Made by a program: the position numbers and the translations under genes
In this document: positions 1 through 5,496 of the stretch, one piece after another
Layout of the letters: the number at the start of each line of letters is the position of its first letter
Position numbering within the stretch: the first letter of the stretch is position 1
Assembly: GCA_028286165.1 (NCBI GenBank)
Contig: JAPYMU010000059.1
Location: forward strand, 1-5,496
DNA: 5,496 bases
Direction of reading: 5' to 3'
From: Spongiicolonus versatilis
Lineage (GTDB): Bacteria; Pseudomonadota; Gammaproteobacteria; Arenicellales; Spongiicolonaceae
Notes under the pieces: generated by a model
What the model was told of the DNA's origin: nothing
What the model saw: the letters and a program-made list of their open reading frames with translations, nothing else
The model's database searches: none

Positions 1-1577
1 AAAGCGCGGGCGATGCCGATGCGCTGCTTCTGGCCGCCGGACAACTGGCGGGGTTTGCGGAAGGCGAAATCGCGCGGCAACTTCACCAGGTCGAGCAACT
101 CAAAAACGCGCGCGCGGATTTTTTGCTTGTCCGACTCGACGCCGAATTTTTTAATCACCCGCGCGATCTGGCCGCCGATGGTGTGGCTGGGGTTCAGGGT
201 GTCGAACGGGTTCTGAAACACCATCTGCAGCAGGCCGACGGTTTGCGGCTTGCGTTTTTCCACCGGCACCTGGCTGAGGTCCTCGCCGTTCAGCAGCACT
301 TCGCCTTCGGTGGCTTGCTCCAAACCCATCAACACTTTGGCGAAGGTGGACTTGCCGCAGCCGGATTCACCGACGATGGCGATGGTTTCGGCCTCGCGCG
401 CGTTAAAGTCGATGCGCTCGTTGGCCTTGACATAGCGCACCTGGCGGCCGCGGATCAGCGCCAGCATGGAATCGTCGCGCAACTCGTAATATTTTTTCAT
501 GTTTTTCACTTCCAGCACCACCTTGCCGACGCCGGCGGCGCTGGTGGACAAGCCCTGGGGCTTCCACTGCTCCCAGTCAATGTCGCGGAAGCGGCGGCAG
601 CGCACTTCGTGGCCGGCCTCACCTTCCACCTCCTCCATGTGGATGAAGCCGCTGTCGCAGGTGCCGGGCTGAAAATGGTCGCAGCGCGGCGCGAAGTTGC
701 AGCCGTCCGGGCGCTCGTGCGGCAGCGGCAACTGGCCGCGGATGGGAATCAGAGGGCGCGCGTTTTTGTCGGTGCCGGGCAGCGGGATGGAGGCGAACAG
801 GCCGCGGGTGTACGGGTGGCGCATCTGGTCGAACACCTCCTTGACCGTGCCTTCCTCCACCGCCTCGCCGGAATACATCACCGAGATGCGGTCGCAAGTT
901 TCGAGAATCAGGCCCAGGTTATGGGAGATGTAAATCATGGAGGTGCCGAACTCTTTGGAAATGTCGCGGATGAGTTCCACGATGCCGGCCTCCACCGTGA
1001 CATCCAGCGCGGTGGTGGGCTCGTCCAGCAGCAGCAGCGCCGGGTTGGAAAGGAGCGCCATGGCGATAATCACGCGCTGCTGCTGGCCGCCGGAAATCTG
1101 GTGCGGGTAACTGTCAAAGATGCGCTTCGGCTCCGGCAGGTGCATGTGCTCCAGCATCTTGAGGGCGCGCGCCTCGGCCTCGGTTTCGCTGATGTTTTCG
1201 TGGAAGATGGGCACCTCCATGAGTTGGCGGCCCACGCGCATGGACGGGTTCAGCGAGGCCATGGGCTCCTGGTAAACCATGCTGATGAGCGAGCCGCGCA
1301 ACTGGCGCAACTCCTCCTCGCTCATGGTGGTCATGTCGCGGCCGCGGAACAGAATCTGCCCGCTTTTGATGCCGCCGTTGCTTCCCATGTACTGCATGAT
1401 GGCGAGGGCCACGGTGCTTTTGCCGCAGCCGGATTCGCCGACGATGCCGATGGTCTCGCCGGGGCGCACCACCAGGTTGAAATCCACCACCGCCGGAATC
1501 TCGCCGGCGCGGGTGTAGTAGGAGATGCACAAATCGCGGCACTCCAGAACAGGGGAGGTTTGGTCGCTGTCGCTCAT
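1..1577 (-). CDS. Fused dual-domain peptide-type ABC transporter ATPase (DppD-DppF-like), 3' end outside window
   Basis: Energises the importer on the cytoplasmic face by ATP hydrolysis. The frame stays open from the ATG at 1577 to the window edge, giving 525 residues. Domain 1 has Walker A GESGCGKST (47-55), Q-loop Q103, signature SGGQ (162-165), Walker B LLLLDEP (181-187), D-loop ALD and switch histidine H219. It is followed by the oligopeptide-transporter C-terminal region with four cysteines (C293, C299, C307, C327), a pattern that binds an iron-sulfur cluster in some OppD proteins. Domain 2 starts near residue 353, with Walker A at 403-411, Q-loop Q455 and LSGGQ at 512-516. Its Walker B and switch lie beyond the edge. 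Two complete Walker A/signature sets in one unbroken frame show a genuine fusion, as in YejF and GsiA. The only start in frame after a stop at 1722-1724 is this ATG. It has no clear Shine-Dalgarno sequence. Substrate is unknown. Confidence 0.96.
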   Translation of the reverse strand, partial: MSDSDQTSPVLECRDLCISYYTRAGEIPAVVDFNLVVRPGETIGIVGESGCGKSTVALAIMQYMGSNGGIKSGQILFRGRDMTTMSEEELRQLRGSLISMVYQEPMASLNPSMRVGRQLMEVPIFHENISETEAEARALKMLEHMHLPEPKRIFDSYPHQISGGQQQRVIIAMALLSNPALLLLDEPTTALDVTVEAGIVELIRDISKEFGTSMIYISHNLGLILETCDRISVMYSGEAVEEGTVKEVFDQMRHPYTRGLFASIPLPGTDKNARPLIPIRGQLPLPHERPDGCNFAPRCDHFQPGTCDSGFIHMEEVEGEAGHEVRCRRFRDIDWEQWKPQGLSTSAAGVGKVVLEVKNMKKYYELRDDSMLALIRGRQVRYVKANERIDFNAREAETIAIVGESGCGKSTFAKVLMGLEQATEGEVLLNGEDLSQVPVEKRKPQTVGLLQMVFQNPFDTLNPSHTIGGQIARVIKKFGVESDKQKIRARVFELLDLVKLPRDFAFRKPRQLSGGQKQRIGIARA

Positions 1578-1579
1578 GA

Positions 1580-1642
1580 TGGTTGCAGTGCCGGAGGCGG
1601 TGGTTGCAGGGTCGGAAATGGTGGTTGCAGGGTTGACAATGA
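1580..1642 (-). repeat. Three imperfect 21-bp direct repeats in the permease-ATPase gap
   Basis: Units run 1580-1600, 1601-1621 and 1622-1642. Each begins on the plus strand with the identical 9-mer TGGTTGCAG. Adjacent units match at 16 of 21 and 17 of 21 positions by hand count. A decayed fourth copy, shifted by one base, may follow, since GGGGCGGAAA at 1650-1659 resembles GGGTCGGAAA at 1609-1618. The array fills most of the 88-nt gap between the second permease stop (1666) and the ATPase start (1577), ending two bases before the ATG. The period is seven codons and the ATPase frame is open through it, but there is no ATG, GTG or TTG upstream to make it coding. On the transcript it is C/A-rich and looks unstructured. 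Function is unknown; it could be replication slippage, a spacer or a leader that aids initiation. Confidence 0.8.
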
Positions 1643-1665
1643 CGGTGGTGGGGCGGAAACCGCGC

Positions 1666-2574
1666 TCAGTCGCGCAGGGAGATTTCCCGCAGGCCGTCGG
1701 CCAGCAGGTTGAAGCCGAGAATCAGCGACGACAGGGCAAGGGCCGGGATAATCATCATGTGGCCGGCGAAACTGCCCAGCGGCACTGCTTCCTTAATCAT
1801 CAGCCCCCAGTCCGGTTCCGGCGGCGGCAGGCCGAGGCCGAGGAAGCCGAGGGTGGCGATGGCCACGGTGGTGTAGCCGAGCCGCAGGCAGGCGTCCACG
1901 ATGAGCGGGCCGCGGGCGTTGGGCAGCAGTTCCACCAACATGATGAACCACGGCGTCTCGCCCCGGGTTTGCGCGGCGAAGATGTAGTCGCGGGTGCGCA
2001 GGTCGAGCACCAGGCCGCGCACGATGCGCATGATGCCGGGCGCCGAGGCGAAAGTGACGGCGATGACGATGGTCCACCCCGAGGAGCCCAGAAGCGTCAC
2101 CACCAACACGAACAGAATCAGCACCGGGAACGACAGCAGCACGTTGGAGATGAACGAGATGGCCTCGTCCCACCAGCCGCCGCGGTAGCCGGCCATGACG
2201 CCCATGAGCATGCCGGCGATGTAGGCGACCACGGTGGCGAAAGTGGCCCAAATTAAAACGCGCTGGCTGCCCCAAATCACGCGCGACAGAATGTCGCGGC
2301 CTTTGTGGTCGGTGCCGAGCCAGAAAGTGCCGCTGCCGTCGGGGTTGGCGGCGCCGATTTTCTGGAACGGCATGATTTGCGCCAGCGGGTCGTAGAGCGG
2401 CAGCAGCGGGGCGATGACCGCCATCACCACCCAGAAAAGTATCAGCGCGGCGCCCACCATGCCCACCGGCGACTCGCGCAGCAGGGCCATGCTGCCGGCC
2501 AGGCGGGCGATGGCCGGGGCGTTGCGCGGGTCGCTGTCGGCAGCGGCGGCGGTGTTGTCGGCGGCGTCGGTCAT
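1666..2574 (-). CDS. Peptide-type ABC transporter permease, DppC/OppC-like
   Basis: Inner-membrane subunit that pairs with the upstream permease to form the translocation path. Its 302 residues match the usual DppC length. An Ala/Asp-rich cytoplasmic N-terminus of about 30 residues is followed by a first membrane segment (about 38-60). Next comes the subfamily hallmark LGTD..GRDILSR (86-98) and further hydrophobic segments at about 105-128, 141-163, 166-184, 230-247 and 274-295. The EAA coupling loop, which docks onto the ATPase, lies around 196-222 with its glycine at 205. The motif GFLGLGLPPPEPDWG (243-257) and the ending LADGLREISLRD are typical of DppC proteins. It starts 9 nt after the first permease stop and in the same frame, so translational coupling is likely. 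No strong Shine-Dalgarno sequence is seen. Which peptide or analogue is carried cannot be told. Confidence 0.97.
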   Translation of the reverse strand: MTDAADNTAAAADSDPRNAPAIARLAGSMALLRESPVGMVGAALILFWVVMAVIAPLLPLYDPLAQIMPFQKIGAANPDGSGTFWLGTDHKGRDILSRVIWGSQRVLIWATFATVVAYIAGMLMGVMAGYRGGWWDEAISFISNVLLSFPVLILFVLVVTLLGSSGWTIVIAVTFASAPGIMRIVRGLVLDLRTRDYIFAAQTRGETPWFIMLVELLPNARGPLIVDACLRLGYTTVAIATLGFLGLGLPPPEPDWGLMIKEAVPLGSFAGHMMIIPALALSSLILGFNLLADGLREISLRD

Positions 2575-2583
2575 GGTCTTGAC

Positions 2584-3516
2584 TCAGCTGAAGCGGATGC
2601 GCGGGTTGAGCAGGGTGTAGCCGATGTCGGAGATGAACTGGGAGAACACGGCGACGAAAACGGCGACCAGGGTGCACGCTTCTATCACGAAGATGTCGCC
2701 GAACAGGGCGGCGTCCAGCAGGGTCTTGCCGAATCCTTTGTAGGCGAAGAACACCTCCACCACGATGACCCCGGACAGCAGCCAGTTGAGTTGCAGGACG
2801 ATGACGGTGAACGGCGCGATGAGGGCGTTGCGCAGGGCGTGTTTGAGAATCACATGCTTGTAGGGCAGGCCTTTGAGGATGGCGGTGCGGATGTACTGCG
2901 AGGTCATCACCTCGGCCATGGAGGCGCGGGTCATGCGCGCCACGTAGCCGAAGTCGTAGAGCAGCAGCACCAGCACCGGCAGAATGAGTTGGGTCCAGTC
3001 AAAGCCGTCTGACATGGCCGAGGTGCCGGGCAGCCAGCCCAGCCAGAACACCAAAATGGCGGTGAGGAAAGTGGCGGATGCGAACTCCGGAATGGAGGTG
3101 GTGAACACCGAGGCCACGGTGATGCCGCGGTCGGTGAAAGTGCCCTCGCGCATGCCGGCAAGAACGCCAAGGGTGAGGGACAGCGGAATCATCAGCGCGA
3201 ACATGCACAGGGCGAGGATGCCGGTGTTGCCGAGCCGCTCCCACAGGATGTCGGAGACCGGCACTTTCAACTGCAGCGACTGGCCGAAGTCGCCGCGCGC
3301 GGCGTTGGTGGCCCAGGTGACATAACGCAACAGGAACGGCTCGTTGTAGCCGTTCTGCTCCAGCCACAACTCGCGCTGCTCGGTGGAGGAATAGGGGCCG
3401 AGCACCTTGCCGGCGACGGCTAATTTGTCGGCCTCAAAAATGGCGAACAGGATGAACGAAACCACCGCCATGATGAGAATCATGGAGGCGAAACGCTTGG
3501 CGGTGAGTATCAGCAT
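2584..3516 (-). CDS. Peptide-type ABC transporter permease, DppB/OppB-like
   Basis: Inner-membrane subunit of the importer, 310 residues, normal for DppB. It has an N-terminal membrane segment (about 10-28), then a large external region ending in the conserved GDFGQSL (75-81). Further hydrophobic segments lie at about 98-121, 132-160, 176-191, 232-256 and 276-298. The EAA coupling loop spans roughly 200-232 (YIRTAILKGLPYKHVILKHA, glycine 216), which should contact one nucleotide-binding domain. The C-terminus LLNPRIRFS fits the family pattern ending in a PRI motif. An in-frame TGA two codons before the ATG (3520-3522) makes 3516 the earliest possible start. The preceding bases GGTTGAACC give no clear Shine-Dalgarno match. 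The gene lies behind the binding-protein terminator and no separate promoter is evident, so expression probably depends on read-through. Confidence 0.97.
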   Translation of the reverse strand: MLILTAKRFASMILIMAVVSFILFAIFEADKLAVAGKVLGPYSSTEQRELWLEQNGYNEPFLLRYVTWATNAARGDFGQSLQLKVPVSDILWERLGNTGILALCMFALMIPLSLTLGVLAGMREGTFTDRGITVASVFTTSIPEFASATFLTAILVFWLGWLPGTSAMSDGFDWTQLILPVLVLLLYDFGYVARMTRASMAEVMTSQYIRTAILKGLPYKHVILKHALRNALIAPFTVIVLQLNWLLSGVIVVEVFFAYKGFGKTLLDAALFGDIFVIEACTLVAVFVAVFSQFISDIGYTLLNPRIRFS

Positions 3517-3566
3517 GGTTCAACCGGTCACGCCGGCCTGCCGGGCGGTGAGGGTGGCGCGGGAGT

Positions 3567-3602
3567 AAAAAACAGGCCGGCCCCGGGGGCGGGGCCGGCC
3601 TG
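3567..3602 (-). terminator. Strong intrinsic terminator/attenuator between binding protein and permeases
   Basis: A perfect 12-bp GC-rich inverted repeat, CAGGCCGGCCCC at 3573-3584 and its complement at 3591-3602, encloses a 6-nt loop. On the minus-strand transcript it is followed at once by six U residues (3572-3567). This is a textbook Rho-independent terminator. It is one-directional, because no T-run follows on the plus strand. The stem begins 7 nt after the TAA of the substrate-binding protein gene and before the first permease. Hairpins at this place in importer operons are known to keep binding protein in excess over membrane subunits, by partial termination or 3'-end protection. That role is inferred here. 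Confidence 0.92.
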
Positions 3603-3609
3603 CCCACCG

Positions 3610-5364
3610 TTATGAGTCGATCCAGACTTTGTTGAACTGGTGGTACTGGGTGGGGTGCGGGTTCAGGCCGTGCACGGTGTTGCGGCCGACGAACAGTTTG
3701 TTCTGCCACAGCGGCTGCACCATGATGGCGTCCTGCTGGAGGATTCTTTCCACTTCCTCCATCGCTTTTTTGCGCTCTTCCACATCCACCAGGGACTCGG
3801 CCTTGTCCAGGGCGGCGTCAAAGGCCGGGTTGGCGTAGGCGGTCTCGTTCCACGGCACGCCGCTGCGGTAGCCGAGGGACAGCACCATGGTGCCCAGCGG
3901 GCGGTGCGTCCAGGCGGTGAGGCCGAACGGCGTGGTGGCCCAGATTTCCCAGTATTTGGAGGAGGGCATGACATTCAGCGACAGGCGGATGCCGGCCGGG
4001 GCCAGTTGCTCCTTCAGCACCTCGCAGACATTCTGCTGCCACGGGCCGTTGGTGTTGCCCACGTCACAAGTCAGGTCGATGCCGTTGGGGTAGCCGGCCT
4101 TGGCCAGCAGTTGCCGCGCCCGGGCATGGTTCTGCTTCAACTTCGGCAGCGCGAAATACTCCGGATGGATGGGCGACACGTGGTGGTGCTCGCCCTCGGC
4201 GGCACGGCCCTGGAACACCAGTTCGCGGTACCTGCCTGCGTCCACGCAGGCCACGATGGCGTCGCGCAGGTCCTTGTTGTCAAACGGCTTCTCGCTCAGC
4301 CGCATGCGGACAACGCCGGTCTGGGCGGTTTTGGCCTCGTAGATGGTGGTGTTGGGCAGCGACGAGGCCATGGCCAGGGAGGCGATGTCAAACTCGTAGA
4401 TGGCGTCCACCTGGCCCGAGGCGTAGGCGGCGAGTTGCGCCGCGCTGGCCGCGCCGTGGTCGATGTAGTGGATTTCATCCAGGTAGACTTTGCCGCCCCA
4501 GTAGGGCTCGTCGCGGTGGCGAATTTTGTCGCCCCAGTATTTGCCCGGCGCGCGCTTCAGCACCACCTTCTCGCCCACGCGGAACTCGGCGATCTGGAAC
4601 GGACCGGTGCCGTTGCGCTCCTTGGTGAGGTCGCCCTTGAAGTCGCGGTGCACGATCATGGTCGGGTAGTTGTAGAAGTTCTCGGCCATGGCCAGCGCCG
4701 GCTGGCTCAGGTGCAGGCGGACGGTGTGGTCGTCCACCCGCTCCACCGCGCCGCGGCGCATGCGGTTGCCCATTTTCGGGTTGCCGCTATCGTCGGTTTC
4801 GCCGGTGTTGTATTTCTCGGTCAACTGCGAGAACAAGCCGAGGTTGGAGGAGCCGGTGGCCGGGTCCAGCCAGCGATTGAGGTTGAACACCACATCGTCG
4901 GCGTTGAACCGGTCGCCGTTGTGCCATCTGACGTCCTTGCGCAGGTGGAAAGTCCAGGTTTTGAGGTCGTCCGAGGCCTCCCATTTTTTGGCAAGGTAGG
5001 GCCGGGTGATGTTGTCCGGGCCGGTCATGACCAGAAACTCATTCTGGTGGCGCACCGAGTTGGATTTTTCCACCCAGTCAAAAGTGGCCGGGTCGGTGGC
5101 TTCCGGAATCACCATGGACACGCGCAGGGTGCCGCCTTTCTTCGGCGATTGCGCCTGCGCTTTGGGCACGACGCCGAGCGGGTCATCGCCCAAAATGTAG
5201 GAAGCCATGCCATATGCCACTGGCGCGCTGACGCCGAGCAGGGTGACGGTGCGCAGAAATTCGCGGCGGTCGCACTTGCCCGAGGCCAGGGCTTCTTTCA
5301 TCTCGCCGACCGCGGGATGGTGCTCCCCCGGCGCGCGCATAGATGTGTCTTTGCGTTTAAACAT
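3610..5364 (-). CDS. Tat-exported family-5 extracellular solute-binding protein (DppA/OppA-like)
   Basis: Periplasmic receptor that binds the transported solute and hands it to the two permeases. At 584 residues it fits the SBP_bac_5 family. The N-terminus carries a twin-arginine signal, CDRREFLRTVTLLG (31-44, RR at 33-34), then a moderately hydrophobic stretch to about 59 and a plausible AQA cleavage site near 69-71. C31 precedes the arginines, so it is not a lipobox. The mature part opens with KKGGTLRVSM. Residues 124-160 match the family-5 signature region (LAKKWEAS..LKTWTFHLRKDVRWHNGD..NADDVVF). A polar stretch at about 183-206, rich in D, G, N and R, may be a lineage-specific loop. The C-terminal part (VEERKKAMEEVERILQQDA) is typical. 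The start at 5364 is supported by an AGAGG 11 nt upstream; M9 is a weaker alternative. It is the first gene of the operon. Peptides are the default guess, but members also bind opines, nickel, haem or sugars. Confidence 0.96.
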   Translation of the reverse strand: MFKRKDTSMRAPGEHHPAVGEMKEALASGKCDRREFLRTVTLLGVSAPVAYGMASYILGDDPLGVVPKAQAQSPKKGGTLRVSMVIPEATDPATFDWVEKSNSVRHQNEFLVMTGPDNITRPYLAKKWEASDDLKTWTFHLRKDVRWHNGDRFNADDVVFNLNRWLDPATGSSNLGLFSQLTEKYNTGETDDSGNPKMGNRMRRGAVERVDDHTVRLHLSQPALAMAENFYNYPTMIVHRDFKGDLTKERNGTGPFQIAEFRVGEKVVLKRAPGKYWGDKIRHRDEPYWGGKVYLDEIHYIDHGAASAAQLAAYASGQVDAIYEFDIASLAMASSLPNTTIYEAKTAQTGVVRMRLSEKPFDNKDLRDAIVACVDAGRYRELVFQGRAAEGEHHHVSPIHPEYFALPKLKQNHARARQLLAKAGYPNGIDLTCDVGNTNGPWQQNVCEVLKEQLAPAGIRLSLNVMPSSKYWEIWATTPFGLTAWTHRPLGTMVLSLGYRSGVPWNETAYANPAFDAALDKAESLVDVEERKKAMEEVERILQQDAIMVQPLWQNKLFVGRNTVHGLNPHPTQYHQFNKVWIDS

Positions 5365-5375
5365 GATTGAATTTT

Positions 5376-5380
5376 CCTCT
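5376..5380 (-). promoter_or_regulatory. Ribosome-binding site of the binding-protein gene
   Basis: AGAGG, followed by AAAATTCAATC, lies 11 nt before the ATG at 5364. It is the only convincing Shine-Dalgarno match ahead of any of the four genes, and it favours the 5364 start over the internal ATG at residue 9. It sits after an A/C-rich, apparently unstructured stretch (5381-5406) that should leave it accessible. Confidence 0.7.
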
Positions 5381-5407
5381 GTTGTGTTTTGGTGTTTTTG
5401 TGTGATG

Positions 5408-5429
5408 CGGTTTCAGATGGCGGAAACCG
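5408..5429 (-). promoter_or_regulatory. Inverted repeat in the operon leader
   Basis: A perfect 7-bp inverted repeat, CGGTTTC at 5408-5414 and GAAACCG at 5423-5429, encloses 8 nt. It lies 44-65 nt before the binding-protein start. It could be an operator or a small leader hairpin. No T-run follows, so it is not a terminator. A repeat this short may arise by chance. Confidence 0.35.
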
Positions 5430-5477
5430 AAGTTGGTGAAAGGGGCGGATCATCAGCGCCTCCCCATGCATGCCCCG

Positions 5478-5483
5478 ACTATA
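5478..5483 (-). promoter_or_regulatory. Possible -10 box of the operon promoter
   Basis: TATAGT on the minus strand differs from the consensus TATAAT at one position and is the best AT-rich hexamer in the GC-rich end of the leader. A matching -35 box would lie at about 5501-5506, outside the window, so it cannot be confirmed. Transcription from it would give a leader of about 105-110 nt. Confidence 0.3.
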
Positions 5484-5496
5484 ACCCAGCCGCCGG

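Noticed and set aside
1114..1542. Minus-strand frame of 142 codons inside the ATPase region
   Set aside because: It is a shifted frame of the ATPase gene with R/H/P-rich translation. The correct frame carries all ABC motifs.
123..1712. Plus-strand open frame of 529 codons opposite the ATPase
   Set aside because: It is the antisense shadow of the fused ATPase, whose Walker A, signature and Walker B motifs are unambiguous. The translated protein is low-complexity (H/A/G/V-rich) with no motif.
1525..2256. Plus-strand frame of 243 codons, and another at 2305-3012, opposite the permeases
   Set aside because: Both are rich in H, G, Q, D and E, lack any family motif, and lie opposite permeases with clear hallmark sequences.
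2575..2586. Possible TGA read-through fusing the two permeases
   Set aside because: The two permease genes share a frame and are separated by TGA and three codons, but each has a complete family-length product with normal termini. Adjacent separate genes are the ordinary arrangement.
1793..2677. Minus-strand frame of 294 codons overlapping both permeases
   Set aside because: It is an out-of-frame reading, rich in R, H, P and A, spanning the junction of two well-supported genes.
3640..5370. Plus-strand open frame of 576 codons opposite the binding-protein gene
   Set aside because: It covers almost exactly the antisense of a well-supported family-5 binding protein. Its translation is dominated by H, V, G, A and Q with no recognisable domain. 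Long stop-free antisense frames are expected in GC-rich genes with strong third-position bias.
1..5496. Mobile element, CRISPR array, tRNA or rRNA gene
   Set aside because: I saw no transposase-like product, terminal inverted repeats, spacer-repeat array or conserved RNA sequence. The only repeat array is the short 21-bp set at 1580-1642, which lacks unique spacers.

Overview
The window holds a single-direction gene cluster, all on the minus strand, for a peptide/nickel/opine-type (DppABCDF/OppABCDF-like) ABC importer. Transcription would run from high to low coordinates: a substrate-binding protein with a twin-arginine signal (5364-3610), a DppB-type permease (3516-2584), a DppC-type permease (2574-1666), and an ATPase in which the two nucleotide-binding domains that many bacteria encode as separate DppD and DppF proteins are fused in one chain (1577 to beyond position 1). 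The ATPase is cut by the left edge just after the signature motif of its second domain.

The DNA is GC-rich with strong G/C preference at third codon positions. The Tat-exported family-5 binding protein, the tandem ATPase and the general style of the proteins suggest Pseudomonadota, perhaps an alphaproteobacterium. This is a judgement from protein character, not a proven assignment. No tRNA, rRNA, CRISPR array, insertion sequence or other mobile-element signature is visible.

Non-coding DNA is limited to four short stretches. The 132-nt leader before the binding-protein gene has a good ribosome-binding site, a small inverted repeat and a possible -10 box. The 93-nt gap after that gene holds a very strong intrinsic terminator that should damp transcription into the permeases, so that binding protein is made in excess over membrane parts. 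The two permease genes are only 9 nt apart. The 88-nt gap before the ATPase is largely filled by three imperfect 21-bp direct repeats.

How the parts should work together: the binding protein captures a peptide or peptide-like solute in the periplasm and delivers it to the heterodimeric permease, and the tandem ATPase powers import with its two domains. The substrate cannot be read from the sequence. I found no evidence of a novel system. The points that merit a second look are regulatory (attenuating terminator, 21-bp repeats, starts without Shine-Dalgarno sequences) and the Tat export of the binding protein.
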